A DNA stretch of 64,000 bases, taken from Cystobacter fuscus DSM 2262 (GTDB lineage: Bacteria > Myxococcota > Myxococcia > Myxococcales > Myxococcaceae). The stretch lies in contig NZ_ANAH02000005.1 in the NCBI RefSeq assembly GCF_000335475.2, positions 434,001 through 498,000 of the forward strand, in the 5' to 3' direction. This document shows positions 9,085 through 18,747 of the stretch, one piece after another. Numbering within the stretch: the first letter of the stretch is position 1; each line of letters opens with the position of its first letter. The notes beneath the pieces were generated by a model, which was not told the DNA's origin, did no database searches, and saw nothing but the letters and a program-made list of their open reading frames with translations. Position numbers and translations under genes: made by a program.

Positions 9085-11643
9085 ATGAAGATTTCGACGA
9101 GGCTCGTCCTATTCGCAACGGTGGTGCTCGGTGGTGCGGTGGGTTGCATCGACTTCGACAAATCCGCCGTGGAGTTCTGCGCGCGCAATCCCACGCGGTG
9201 TGCTGAACCCATAGCACCTGAGATCGTGCGCTCTACCCAGTCAGCGGCCTCCGTCCGGGCGGGGGAGACCGTCACCCTGCACGTCACCGCGGTGGACGCC
9301 CAGAACCTCACGCTCCACTTCTCCTGGACGAGCAACATCGGCACACTGGGAAGCCCCGCGGACACCGCCACGGAGAGCGAGGTCGTCTGGACCGCTCCCT
9401 CGTGTGTCCCCAGCGGGGTGACGCCCACCGTCACGGCGACCGTCCAGAATGCCCTGGGCCTCTCCGCTTCGGCCAGCTTCGTCCTCTCCTCCTCGCCAAC
9501 CTGCATCGCGCCCGCCGTGGCGGTGGGGACTCAGCACACGCTGCTGCTCCGCCCGGATGGCACGGTGTGGGCGTGGGGGCCCAACGATTACGGCCAACTC
9601 GGCGACGGGACGACCACGAATCGCCCAGTACCCGTGCAGGTGGGCGGGTTGAGTGGTATCAGGGCGGTGGCGGCGAGCAGCGACCACTCGCTGGCAGTGC
9701 GAGATGACGGTACGGTGTGGGCCTGGGGAATCAACAGTTCCGGCCAACTCGGCGATGGGACGACCAACGACCGTCTGACACCGGTACAGGTGGCTGGCCT
9801 GAGCAGTATCAAGAGGGTGGCCGCTGGTGACGGCTACTCCCTGGCAGTGCATGGTGACGGTACGGTGTGGGCCTGGGGAATCAACAGTTCCGGCCAACTC
9901 GGCGATGGGACGACCACTGACCGTCTGACACCGGGACGGGTCAAGGGACTCAGCGAAGTGGTCGAAGTATCCGCCGCAAAATACAGCCTCCTTGGTTCCG
10001 CCCATGTTCTGGCGGTGCGTGGTGACGGCACGGTGTGGGCTTGGGGCAACAACGGTTCTGGCCAACTCGGCGATGGGACGACCACTGATCGTTTGACGCC
10101 AGTACAGGTGAGCGAGCTTGATGGTGTGAAAGCCATAGCCGTGGGGAACAGTTTCCCACTCTCCAATTCAAACGGGAGTTATTCACTAGCGGTACGTGGT
10201 GATGGCACGGTGTGGGCGTGGGGGAGCAACTCCACTGGACAGCTAGGTGATGGGACCACCATTAGCCGCTCGCGTCCGGCCCAGGTGAATGCGCTGAGTG
10301 GCATCACGGCGGTGTCCGCGAGTAGCGACCATGCACTGGCCATGCGCGATGACGGCACAGTGTGGTCCTGGGGGAAAAACACAAACGGAAAGCTCGGCGA
10401 TGAGACGACGGCTCATCGTTTGATTCCGGTGCAGGTGCATGGACTCAGTGGAGTGAGGTCCGTGGCCGCAGGCGAATCCCACTCCGTGTCAGTACGGGAG
10501 GATGGGAAAGCCTGGGCCTGGGGTTACCGTGGAATGGGCCTGCTCGGTGATGGGGCGATGTTCTTGAGCTTCGTCCCTGTTCAAACGATGGGCCTGACCG
10601 CCACAGCGCAAATCGCTTCTCACGGCAACCGTTCCCTCGCGGTGAAAGAGGACAACACTTTATGGGTCTGGGGGTCCAGCAGCCTCGGAGACCTGGGTGA
10701 TGGGTCGACGGGTGCTCACCCGGTTCCCTCGTCAATCCTCGACGATGTGAAAGCCGTTGCCGCGGGCAATGATTACTCCCTGGCAGTGCGCAATAACGGA
10801 TCACTATGGGCCTGGGGTAGTAACAGTATCGGCCAGTTGGGAGATGGATCGACCACCAACCGCCTGACTCCGGTACCAGTGAATGGTCTTGAAAACGTGG
10901 TGGGCGCAGCTGCCAGCTTCAGCGTTTCCCTGGCGCTGCGGAGTGATGGCACCGTGTGGGCCTGGGGTCTCAACAGTGTCGGCCAATTGGGAGATGGATC
11001 GACCATCAATCGCTCGACACCTGGGCCAGTGGGCGGGCTGGTCCACATCGTGGGGGTGGCCACCAGTGGAGGCCATTCCCTGGCATTGCGAAATGATGGC
11101 ACCGTGTGGGCCTGGGGTGGCAATCACGATGGCCAACTCGGGGACGGGACGACAACCAACCAACCGAAGCCGGTGCAGGTGAGTGGTCTCAGTGGCGTGA
11201 AGGCCGTGGCCGCGGCGATTGTTTCCTCAGCGGTCGTGCGAGATAACGGCACGGTGTGGGCCTGGGGCGACAACTACAGCGGACAGTTGGGAGATGGAAC
11301 GACCACTGATCGCCTGACTCCCGTGCTGGTGAGCGGGCTCAGCGGCGTGAAGGCGCTGGCTTCCGGCAACCACCACTTTCTGGCGCTGCGCAATGACGGC
11401 ACGGTGTGGGCCTGGGGGGACAACTATTACAGCCAACTCGGTGATGGGACGAGGACTCAGCGCTCGACGCCGGTGCAGGTGCGGGGACTCAGCGACGTGA
11501 AACTCATCGCCGCTGGCGAGAACCACTCCATGGCGGTCCGTAAGGATGGCACGGTGTGGACGTGGGGTCTCAACACTTCCGGCCAGCTGGGAAATGGCCT
11601 CCTGGATTTCAGTGCCCTGCCCGTGCCCTGCACGCGTCCCTGA
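9085..11643 (+). CDS. RCC1-repeat lipoprotein (14 repeats)
   Basis: This 852-residue protein has a lipoprotein signal ending LGGAVGC, then an Ig-like domain (about residues 45-140), then 14 tandem RCC1 repeats from about residue 146 to the end. Each repeat carries a version of GTVWAWGxNxxGQLGDGTT followed by PVQVxGL. RCC1 repeats form seven-bladed propellers, so 14 copies predict two complete propellers displayed on the cell envelope. The function of bacterial RCC1 proteins is mostly unknown; binding to proteins or surfaces is an inference. The ATG at 9085 is used, with GTG 9079 as an alternative; GAGAGTGAG lies just upstream. It is convergent with a second protein of the same design at 11756-14014. 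Confidence 0.85.
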   Translation: MKISTRLVLFATVVLGGAVGCIDFDKSAVEFCARNPTRCAEPIAPEIVRSTQSAASVRAGETVTLHVTAVDAQNLTLHFSWTSNIGTLGSPADTATESEVVWTAPSCVPSGVTPTVTATVQNALGLSASASFVLSSSPTCIAPAVAVGTQHTLLLRPDGTVWAWGPNDYGQLGDGTTTNRPVPVQVGGLSGIRAVAASSDHSLAVRDDGTVWAWGINSSGQLGDGTTNDRLTPVQVAGLSSIKRVAAGDGYSLAVHGDGTVWAWGINSSGQLGDGTTTDRLTPGRVKGLSEVVEVSAAKYSLLGSAHVLAVRGDGTVWAWGNNGSGQLGDGTTTDRLTPVQVSELDGVKAIAVGNSFPLSNSNGSYSLAVRGDGTVWAWGSNSTGQLGDGTTISRSRPAQVNALSGITAVSASSDHALAMRDDGTVWSWGKNTNGKLGDETTAHRLIPVQVHGLSGVRSVAAGESHSVSVREDGKAWAWGYRGMGLLGDGAMFLSFVPVQTMGLTATAQIASHGNRSLAVKEDNTLWVWGSSSLGDLGDGSTGAHPVPSSILDDVKAVAAGNDYSLAVRNNGSLWAWGSNSIGQLGDGSTTNRLTPVPVNGLENVVGAAASFSVSLALRSDGTVWAWGLNSVGQLGDGSTINRSTPGPVGGLVHIVGVATSGGHSLALRNDGTVWAWGGNHDGQLGDGTTTNQPKPVQVSGLSGVKAVAAAIVSSAVVRDNGTVWAWGDNYSGQLGDGTTTDRLTPVLVSGLSGVKALASGNHHFLALRNDGTVWAWGDNYYSQLGDGTRTQRSTPVQVRGLSDVKLIAAGENHSMAVRKDGTVWTWGLNTSGQLGNGLLDFSALPVPCTRP

Positions 11644-11664
11644 GTTCCGCCAACACGTGGCGCG

Positions 11665-11690
11665 AGAGCCACGCCCCGTGCGCTGGCTCT
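11665..11690 (+). terminator. Candidate intrinsic terminator after the RCC1 gene
   Basis: The arms AGAGCCA (11665-11671) and TGGCTCT (11684-11690) form a perfect 7-bp stem with a 12-base loop, followed by two further T residues. It sits 22 bases after the stop of the 9085-11643 gene, in the gap between two convergent genes. Confidence 0.5.
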
Positions 11691-11755
11691 TTCACCAGTG
11701 CCGACCCCCTCCCCCACACCCGCGTGGGAAAGGGGGCGGATGCGAGTCCTCGCTC

Positions 11756-14014
11756 TCAATACAACGAGGAGCGAACGGCGGTGGTCACGTACGTGGAGGG
11801 TTGAGTGCCCAACTGGCCAACGTCGTTGTTCCCCCAGGCCCACAGGGAGCCGTCGGAGCGCACCGCCAGCGACAGGTTCAGGGTCACGTCCACGGCCACC
11901 ACCCCACTCATCCCCGGCACCCGCACCGGCAGGGCGTGATGCGTCAAGGTGCCATCGCCCAACTGGCCTTCGAAGTTGAAGCCCCAGGCCCACAGGAAGC
12001 CATCGGACCCCACCGCCATCGAGTGGCTCTGGCCAGCGGCCAGGGTGCTCGCCCTGACGGGCCCCTGCACCCGCACCGGCACCGCCCGGGAGGTCGTGGA
12101 CCCATCCCCCAACTGGCCCGCGAAGTTGGTGCCCCAGGCCCACAAGGAGCCATCGGCCCGCATCGCCATCGAGTAGTTATAACCCGCCGACAGGAGCGCG
12201 ACCGTGCCCGGCGCGTTCACCCGCAGCGGCACCAGGCGGCGGGTCGTGGTCCCATCCCCGAGCTCGCTGTCGGTGTTGTTGCCCCAGGCCCACACGGTGC
12301 CATCGGCGCGCACCGCCAGCGAGTGACCGAAGTCGGCTGCCACGGACACCATCCCGCTCAGCCCCGGCACCTGCACCGGCGAGTAGCGGCGGGCCGAGAT
12401 GCCCTCGAAGCCATCTCCGAGCTGGCCGTAGTCGTTGAAGCCCCAGCCCCACACGGTGCCATCGGCGCGCACCGCCAACGCGTGCATGCTGCCCGCGGCC
12501 ACGGCCACCACCTCGCTCAGCTCCCGCACATGCAACGGCACGGAGCTGGCGTCCGTGGAGCCATGCCCGAGCTGGCCGTAGGCGTTGTCGCCCCAGGACC
12601 ACACGCTGCCGTCGTAGCGCACCGCCAGCGAGAAGGAGGAGCCCGCGGCCACGGCCACCACCCCGCTCAGCTCCGGCACCTGCCTCGGCACCCAGCGGCT
12701 GTGCCGGGTCCCATCTCCCAGTTGGCCGGAGGCATTGTCACCCCAGGCCCACACGGTGCCATCGGAGAGCAGCGCCAACACATGGCCACCTCCCGCCGCC
12801 ACGGACACCACCCCGCTCAGCCCAGGCACCCGCCCTGGCGTGGGGTAGCGGGTCAGGGTGCCATCTCCCCGCTGACCGTCGAGGTTGGAGCCCCAGGCCC
12901 ACAGGGTGCCGTCGGAGTTCACCACCAGCGAGTGGCGATAACCCGCGGCCACGGCCACGGCCCCACTCACCCCCAGCACCTGCACGGGTGAGGCGGCATG
13001 GGCCCTGGAGCCCCCGCCCAACTGGCCATAGGCGTTGTTGCCCCAGGCCCACACGGTGCCGTCGGAGCGCACCACCAGCGAGTGGTAGAAGCCCGCGGAG
13101 ACGGCCACCACCCCACCCAGCCCCGGCACCTGCTTCGGCAGCCAGCGGGAGTTGCCCTCCAGCTTGCCATCCCCGAGCTGGCCGTAGAGGTTGTCACCCC
13201 AGGCCCACACGGTGCCGTCGTAGCGCACCGCCAGCGAGTGGTACTGGCCCGCGGCCACGGCCACCACCCCGCTCACGTCCTCCACCCGCCAGGGCACGGG
13301 GTAGGCCGCCTCGGGGGCGCCCCCCAACTGGCCGGAGGCGTTGTTGCCCCAGGCCCAGACAGAGCCGTCGGAGCGCACCGCCAGCGAGTGATTCCCCCCC
13401 GCGGCCACGGACACCACCCCGCTCAGCCCCGTCACCTGCACCGGCACGGCCCGGTCGTCGCGAGTGCCATCCCCGAGCTGGCCGGAGGTGTTGCGGCCCC
13501 AGGCCCAGACAGAGCCGTCGGAGCGCACCGCCAGAGAGTGGGTATCGCCCGCGACCACGGACACCACCCCGCTCAGCCCCGTCACCTGCACCGGCACGGT
13601 CCGGTTGTCCCGGGTGTCGTCCCCGAGCTGGCCATAGGCGTTGTTGCCCCAGGCCCACACGGTGCCGTCGTAGCGCAGCGCCAGCGAATGGCCATGGCCC
13701 GCGGCCACGGCCGCCACCCCACTCAACCCCTGCACTTGAACGGGGGTCCGGCGAGACAGCGTGGTCCCATCTCCCAACTGGCCATGGCCATTGCCGCCCG
13801 TCGTCCAAACCGTGCCATCCGGGCGCACCGCCAGGGAATGAGCTGTTCCCGCGGCGAGGCGGGCACGAGCCCGCGTGGCCCACAGGGAAGAGCCTCGTAC
13901 CGCCTCCCCTTCGTCTGGCACTCCGCCCGGCCCCGTCTGCCCACAGCCCCCCCACAAGACTCCGAGCCAGACGCCCAACAGCCTGACCAGCCACCACCTC
14001 GCGCTGCTTTGCAT
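11756..14014 (-). CDS. RCC1-repeat lipoprotein (14 repeats), convergent partner of 9085-11643
   Basis: This 752-residue protein begins with a lipoprotein signal (MQSSARWW...LWGGCGQ, Cys about residue 23) and then consists almost wholly of 14 RCC1 repeats with the core GTVWAWGxNxxGQLGDGT. It lacks the Ig-like domain of its neighbour. Fourteen repeats again predict two seven-bladed propellers. The ATG at 14014 is chosen as the start of the signal; the frame is open 31 codons further upstream. The repeat spacers (VPVQVTGLSGVVSVAAG) are highly uniform, suggesting recent internal duplication. It is a paralogue of the convergent gene, but the repeats within each protein resemble each other more than those across proteins, as far as can be judged by eye. 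Confidence 0.85.
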   Translation of the reverse strand: MQSSARWWLVRLLGVWLGVLWGGCGQTGPGGVPDEGEAVRGSSLWATRARARLAAGTAHSLAVRPDGTVWTTGGNGHGQLGDGTTLSRRTPVQVQGLSGVAAVAAGHGHSLALRYDGTVWAWGNNAYGQLGDDTRDNRTVPVQVTGLSGVVSVVAGDTHSLAVRSDGSVWAWGRNTSGQLGDGTRDDRAVPVQVTGLSGVVSVAAGGNHSLAVRSDGSVWAWGNNASGQLGGAPEAAYPVPWRVEDVSGVVAVAAGQYHSLAVRYDGTVWAWGDNLYGQLGDGKLEGNSRWLPKQVPGLGGVVAVSAGFYHSLVVRSDGTVWAWGNNAYGQLGGGSRAHAASPVQVLGVSGAVAVAAGYRHSLVVNSDGTLWAWGSNLDGQRGDGTLTRYPTPGRVPGLSGVVSVAAGGGHVLALLSDGTVWAWGDNASGQLGDGTRHSRWVPRQVPELSGVVAVAAGSSFSLAVRYDGSVWSWGDNAYGQLGHGSTDASSVPLHVRELSEVVAVAAGSMHALAVRADGTVWGWGFNDYGQLGDGFEGISARRYSPVQVPGLSGMVSVAADFGHSLAVRADGTVWAWGNNTDSELGDGTTTRRLVPLRVNAPGTVALLSAGYNYSMAMRADGSLWAWGTNFAGQLGDGSTTSRAVPVRVQGPVRASTLAAGQSHSMAVGSDGFLWAWGFNFEGQLGDGTLTHHALPVRVPGMSGVVAVDVTLNLSLAVRSDGSLWAWGNNDVGQLGTQPSTYVTTAVRSSLY

Positions 14015-14265
14015 TCCGCGACTCCTGGTTCCACGGGGTTTGAAAGGAGTTCTCCCATAGATGACCCAGGAGGCGGAGCAACACAAACCATCCACTCCAT
14101 TGCTCATTTCGATTTCCGAGCAATCGAGCCATTCAGCCCCTTTGAGAATCCAATTTGTAGGAACTCAAGAAAGGGAATCTTCGTGGATGCTCATGACGAA
14201 AGCATGGGCAATCAGGGCTCCAGGGCGAGCACCGCCAGCACGTGCTCCCCCTGGGGCCCGCCCGC

Positions 14266-14655
14266 TCACGGCAACAGCGGCACGCGCCACAGCTCGGCAC
14301 CGTGGGTGCCATCATCCGCGCTGAAGACAATGGCATCGCCGCTGCGGGTGAGCTCGCGGGGGGCCGAGGAACGGGCCCCCGGGGCGATGTCCGCCACCAT
14401 GCGGGTGCCGGACGCGGTGCCATCCGTCACCCACGGCTCCGAGCCGTGCACCCCATCCTTGGCGCGGAAGAACAAAAGGCCCTCGGGCAGCCCGAGCAGG
14501 GGAGTCGGCTCCACGCCCCCCGACGAAAGCCGGCGTCGGCCCCGTGTCTCCAGACGCCAACGATCCTGACCCGGGGGGCAGCCTGCCCCCACCACGGTGC
14601 GTCCCTCTGTTCTGGGCCCGAAAACGTCTCTTGAGCAGTCATGCCCTGCATCCAC
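14266..14655 (-). pseudogene. C-terminal fragment of an ELWxxDGT-repeat protein
   Basis: From about residue 58 of this 129-codon frame the sequence shows two units of the ELWxxDGT repeat: LLFFRAKDGVHGSEPWVTDG with TASGTRMVADI, and IVFSADDGTHGAELWRVP. Family members in myxobacteria are usually long exported proteins with many such units. Here the first 57 residues look unrelated, no signal peptide is present and no further repeats precede, so this is most likely the surviving 3' end of a larger gene. The 251 bases between it and the RCC1 gene start (14014) contain no gene that can be supported. Confidence 0.5.
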
Positions 14656-14737
14656 GGGGTTGCTTCACCATGTAGGGGCAGGACCGCATATTGGCCCCCT
14701 CTGACTGGCGAGCGCCGGCGGAGGGAGGAAAGCCGTC

Positions 14738-15895
14738 ATGCGGTTCTATCGAGACAGATTCGCGTTCGTCGCGTTGGTCACCTTTCTGCTGGTCGGGGCC
14801 AACGTGCCTGCCGCCCCGCCCCGGCCCCCGGGCCCGATGAACCCGGAAAGCATCGTCCAGCCATTCATCATCACCTTCGATCGCCACGAGGTCCAGGTGA
14901 TCGCCTTGCTCGCCAATCACCCTGTCTACGATGCCATCGAGGTGATGGTGACCCGGCGGACCGGGCGGCCTCCCCTGCTTCGAGCCATCATCACGCAGCT
15001 CGATGGTGTTCAGATCGACTTCATCAACGACGAGGAGATGGCGCGGGAGCGCGCCGCGGTGTTGACCAACCGGCGGACGCTCTACCGGCCCATGCAGTAC
15101 GAGGAGGGAGAGCGCAACGGTCTACCCACGATGCGGCTGCGCTTCACCTCTCATGAGGGCGAGAGGATCCTTCTCTCGTTCGAGGCCTTCTCGCCCCCCA
15201 CCCCCGAGCAGGGTGGGTTCATCAATCCTGGAAATCACTCGGAGGACTCCTCCCTTCCCATGATGTGGGCGAATACCAGCGCCTTCGCCCATCCCAGCAG
15301 TCAGGTGACCGTGGACGGCATCTCCTATCAGCTCCGCCCCGCCCCCCAGCCGGGAGCACTCCTCTTCATCTACTCGGAAGACTTCCTGATCGGCGTCATC
15401 CGCGAGGGAGAGCTGGGGCTGTGGCTGGCCTGGGCCCCCAAGCGCGTCGCGGTGGGCGAGCGCTGGCTGTATTGGGACAACCTGCGCAACCTGCACCAGT
15501 ACGAGATCATCGGCATGGAGGGGGACGTGCTCACCCTCCACAAGACGACCACGTCGTCGTTCCTCGCGGAGGAAATCCTCACGGTCCAACGCGTGGAGGG
15601 GAAATTCCTGCTGCGTTCCGTCCGGAACACAGGCCGTCTCGGCAGACGGCAGGACGTCCCTCCCGCCTCCCAGGGCTTCACCCTCCGCATGTCCACCGAG
15701 GAGGGCTTTTCGTTGTCCACGGACGAGCACGAGAACCTCGTGACGGGGAGCGCATCCTGGAAGGTGAGCGGCAACACGACGACGCGGATGCTTCACCCCA
15801 TGGACCCGCCCTGGACGCAGAGCCGCACGGTGCGAGCCAGCGTCACCAGGTATGGGCCCTGGCATCGCACCGAGAACACGGTGGGCGAGCACTGA
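14738..15895 (+). CDS. Exported protein of unknown function
   Basis: This 385-residue protein is not recognised. It starts with a typical Sec signal peptide (MRFYRDRFAFVALVTFLLVG, cleavage near residue 26) preceded by a strong GGAGGAAAG ribosome binding site. The mature part is rich in beta-type stretches and charged residues, with no Cys pairs or catalytic motif that can be named. The region around VGERWLYWDNLRNLHQYEII and the following LHKTTTSSFLAEEI suggests a beta-sandwich or barrel-like fold. It is probably periplasmic or secreted. It stands alone: the neighbours are a gene fragment on the other strand and a convergent monooxygenase gene. Confidence 0.7.
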   Translation: MRFYRDRFAFVALVTFLLVGANVPAAPPRPPGPMNPESIVQPFIITFDRHEVQVIALLANHPVYDAIEVMVTRRTGRPPLLRAIITQLDGVQIDFINDEEMARERAAVLTNRRTLYRPMQYEEGERNGLPTMRLRFTSHEGERILLSFEAFSPPTPEQGGFINPGNHSEDSSLPMMWANTSAFAHPSSQVTVDGISYQLRPAPQPGALLFIYSEDFLIGVIREGELGLWLAWAPKRVAVGERWLYWDNLRNLHQYEIIGMEGDVLTLHKTTTSSFLAEEILTVQRVEGKFLLRSVRNTGRLGRRQDVPPASQGFTLRMSTEEGFSLSTDEHENLVTGSASWKVSGNTTTRMLHPMDPPWTQSRTVRASVTRYGPWHRTENTVGEH

Positions 15896-16039
15896 GCGGC
15901 CCGCGCCGCTCGCGCTCGGCTCACTTCTTCACGAAGAAGTTGGAAAGAGCCTTCGAGACGGTCCTCTGGGCCAGCCGCTACGTCATGGTGGGAGGGGACG
16001 TGTTCAGCACCTTGATGGCGCTGGGGGCCTGGCCGCGAG

Positions 16040-17506
16040 TCACTTCTCCAGGTGGTAGTCGCCTGGCTCGAGCTGGCGGGTGCGCCACCGGAACTCCACG
16101 GTGGACCCCGGCCACAGCGTGGTGTTCTTGCCCGTGCGCGTCTTGTACCAGCTCGCGCACCCGCCCGTGCTCCACACCGTGCGGCCCAGCCGCTCGAGCA
16201 GCCGCTGGTTGAAGCGCGCCTGGGCGCTCTCGCGCACCTCGAGGGTCTCGAAGCCCCCGCGCCGCAGGGTCTGGATACAGTCCAGGACGTATTGGACCTG
16301 GGACTCGATCATGAAGACCATCGAGCTGTGCCCCAGGAGCGTGTTCGGACCCACGAGGAAGAAGAAGTTGGGCACTCCCGCCACGGTCGTCCCGAGGTAG
16401 GCCTCGGCGCTCGTGCGCCAGGCCTCCTCCAGCCGCAGCCCGCCCCGTCCCTGGATGGGGAACGGGGAGACGGCCTCGGCGGCCTGGAATCCCGTGGCGA
16501 GGATGAGGGTGTCCACGGGGCGCGCCTTCCCATCCGCCGTGAGCAGGCCGTCGCGGGTGACCGTCTGGATGGGCTCGGTCACCAGTTCCACGTTGGGCCG
16601 GAGCAAGGCGGGGTAGTAGTCGTCCGACAGGAGGACGCGCTTGCAGCCCATGGCGTAGTTCGGGGTGAGCTTCGCCCGCAGCCCAGCGTCGGGAATGCTC
16701 CGCGCGAGCCACCGGAGCGCCCGCCACTCGAAGAGCCTGGCGAGGGGGAGCCGCGAGAAGAAGAGGGGCAGCCGGCCCTCGTATTTCCAGTAGATGATCT
16801 GCCGGTGGAGCCACTGCATGGCGGGCAGGGCCGCGTAGAGCTTGCGCTCCCGAGGACCGAGGAGCCGGTCCTCCTTGGGGAGCACCCACGGAGGGGTGCG
16901 CTGGAAGAGGTGGAGCTGCTTCACGCGCGGGGCGATCCGGGGGACGATCTGGGTGGCCGACGCGCCCGTGCCGATGATGGCCACCGTCTTCCCCTCGAGC
17001 GCATGGCCAGGGTCCCACCGCGCCGAGTGGAAGAGCTTGCCCTGGAAGTTCGCCAGGCCCGGTATCTCGGGGAGGGAGGGACGACTCAGCGCGCCACAGC
17101 CGGAGATGACGAGGTGGGCCCGGACCTCTTCTCCCTCGCCGATCGTGAGGACCCACTCCGAGGCGTCCTCGTCGAAGCGGGCCGAGCGCACCGGCGAGTT
17201 GAAGCGGATGTGTGGCCGCAGCCCGTACTTGTCCGTGCAGTGCTCGAGGTAGTCGAGGATCTCCGCCTGGGGAGCGAAGTGGCGGGTCCACCGGGGATTG
17301 GGCTCGAAGGAGAACGAGTACAGGTGGGACGGGACGTCGCACGCGGCCCCCGGGTACGAGTTGTCACGCCAGGTGCCGCCGATCCTCTCGGCTTGCTCGT
17401 AGAGGGTGAACGAGTCGAGGCCCGCCTGCTTGAGGCGAATGGCCATGCCCAGACCCGCGAATCCGGTCCCGATGATGGCGATGCTTGGTTTCTGGGTGTG
17501 CTTCAT
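16040..17506 (-). CDS. FAD-dependent Baeyer-Villiger-type monooxygenase
   Basis: This 488-residue flavoprotein has an FAD-binding Rossmann motif at the N-terminus (IIGTGFAGLG, about residues 10-19), a second NADPH-binding motif (IIGTGASATQ, about residues 175-184) and, between them, FQGKLFHSARWD, which fits the Baeyer-Villiger fingerprint FxGxxxHxxxW(P/D). YxxW-type features such as GGTWRDNSYPGAACD are also typical. Such enzymes convert ketones to esters or lactones, or oxidise S or N atoms, using NADPH and oxygen; the substrate is unknown. The ATG at 17506 is placed just before the FAD motif; the frame is open 40 codons upstream. It is divergent from the mannosyltransferase-like gene at 17617. 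Confidence 0.88.
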   Translation of the reverse strand: MKHTQKPSIAIIGTGFAGLGMAIRLKQAGLDSFTLYEQAERIGGTWRDNSYPGAACDVPSHLYSFSFEPNPRWTRHFAPQAEILDYLEHCTDKYGLRPHIRFNSPVRSARFDEDASEWVLTIGEGEEVRAHLVISGCGALSRPSLPEIPGLANFQGKLFHSARWDPGHALEGKTVAIIGTGASATQIVPRIAPRVKQLHLFQRTPPWVLPKEDRLLGPRERKLYAALPAMQWLHRQIIYWKYEGRLPLFFSRLPLARLFEWRALRWLARSIPDAGLRAKLTPNYAMGCKRVLLSDDYYPALLRPNVELVTEPIQTVTRDGLLTADGKARPVDTLILATGFQAAEAVSPFPIQGRGGLRLEEAWRTSAEAYLGTTVAGVPNFFFLVGPNTLLGHSSMVFMIESQVQYVLDCIQTLRRGGFETLEVRESAQARFNQRLLERLGRTVWSTGGCASWYKTRTGKNTTLWPGSTVEFRWRTRQLEPGDYHLEK

Positions 17507-17616
17507 CCTGAGTACCCCTGGCTCATCCGACGCCTCGTTGACATGGACCTGTTCTGGCTGCGAAGCAAGGCCGTCCGCTTTTCCGCCTGGAGCCACCGCT
17601 GTCCACATCGAAACCC

Positions 17617-18714
17617 ATGCGCCCATTCCTTCCGGATCTGACGCGCCCCGGAACCGCCCGCTTCGTCTACGTGAGCGCGGCCGCCATGGTACTCATGCAC
17701 CTGGCCATCTGGAGATGGATCGCGTTCCGGCGCCATCAGCCGTTCGGGCACCTGCTCACCTACTGGGACGCGAACTACTACACGGCCATTGCCCGCGATG
17801 GGTACAGCGGCGCCCTCTTCGCCTTCTACCCGGCGTATCCGCTCACGGTCGGGGCGCTCGCGAAGCTCCTGGGCGTCACCGGGATCCAATGGTTGGGCGC
17901 GGCGTTCTCCACCGTGATGTTCGCCGTGTTCGTCGTCGTCTGTGTCCGGGTTTCCCAACGGGATGATGTTCCGGAGCGGCTGACGCCGGACACCCGGCTG
18001 GGGTGGCTCTTCTTCCTCTTCTCGCCCGCGAGCTACATCTTCCACTCGCACCACACCGAGGCGCTGTTCCTGCTGCTGTCGTTCCTCTCGTTCTTCTTCA
18101 GCGGGACGAGGCGGCCGGGAGGGGGTGGGCTCTTCGGCGCGCTCTCCGCCCTGACGCGCAACCAGGGCGTCTTCGTGGGAGGGATGACCGCGCTGCTGGC
18201 GGCCTGGGTGGAGACGACGCCCGCCCGCCGCATCCGCGCGCTCCTCATCGCCGGACTCCTCAGCCTGCTCGGGGTGCTGGGCTTCCTCACGTTCCAGACC
18301 CTCGTCGCGGGCTCGCCCTTCGCCTTCATGCAGGCCCAGCAGGGATGGGCGCATGTGGACTCGCTCGGTGGCGCGCTGAAGACGCTCGTCTTCGGCAACG
18401 CCTGGCAGAGCAGGGACCCCTACAACGTGCTCTGGTATGTCACGTGGTGGGTCTTCCTCGTGGGGGCGGTGCGGCTCGCCCGCTGGCAACCCGCCCTGGG
18501 CCTCTATGCGACGCTCTGCCTGCTGGTCCAACTGCTCCAGGGGGAGTTCGTCAATACCTTCCGGTTCGCCGCCCCGCTCTTCCCGCTGTTGTTCTTCCTC
18601 GGAGACGGCTGCGCGCGCCGTCCCCGCTGGTTCCAGTTCGGCGTGCTGCTGGTCCTGGTGCTGCTCAACGTGGCCACCGCGCGGCACTACGGCCTGGGCG
18701 AGTGGGCCTATTGA
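17617..18714 (+). CDS. PIG-V-like polytopic mannosyltransferase
   Basis: This 365-residue integral membrane protein has about eight to ten hydrophobic segments. The loop after the first segment contains LLTYWDANYYTAIARDGY, matching the WDxxxYxxIAxxGY pattern of PIG-V-type GT-C glycosyltransferases, in which the Asp is a catalytic candidate. SPASYIFHSHHTEALFLLL and ALSALTRNQGVFVG are further family-type blocks. GT-C enzymes transfer a sugar from a polyprenyl-phosphate donor on the outer face of the inner membrane. The acceptor in this organism is unknown. The acyltransferase gene that follows on the opposite strand ends 33 bases after this stop; both would modify envelope glycans, though they cannot share a transcript. 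Confidence 0.75.
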   Translation: MRPFLPDLTRPGTARFVYVSAAAMVLMHLAIWRWIAFRRHQPFGHLLTYWDANYYTAIARDGYSGALFAFYPAYPLTVGALAKLLGVTGIQWLGAAFSTVMFAVFVVVCVRVSQRDDVPERLTPDTRLGWLFFLFSPASYIFHSHHTEALFLLLSFLSFFFSGTRRPGGGGLFGALSALTRNQGVFVGGMTALLAAWVETTPARRIRALLIAGLLSLLGVLGFLTFQTLVAGSPFAFMQAQQGWAHVDSLGGALKTLVFGNAWQSRDPYNVLWYVTWWVFLVGAVRLARWQPALGLYATLCLLVQLLQGEFVNTFRFAAPLFPLLFFLGDGCARRPRWFQFGVLLVLVLLNVATARHYGLGEWAY

Positions 18715-18747
18715 GCGCCACGGCCGTCCGGGCCCGGACGCGAGCCG

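Noticed and set aside
9520-14000. Evenly spaced DNA repeats in the RCC1 genes
   Set aside because: They follow protein repeats in open frames, so they are coding repeats and not an array or integron.
15923-15940. Palindrome ACTTCTTC-AC-GAAGAAGT between convergent genes, and the short minus-strand frame ending ALSNFFVKK
   Set aside because: It could be a terminator or the end of a lost gene. The frame is stopped about 20 codons upstream and matches nothing recognisable, so neither was called.
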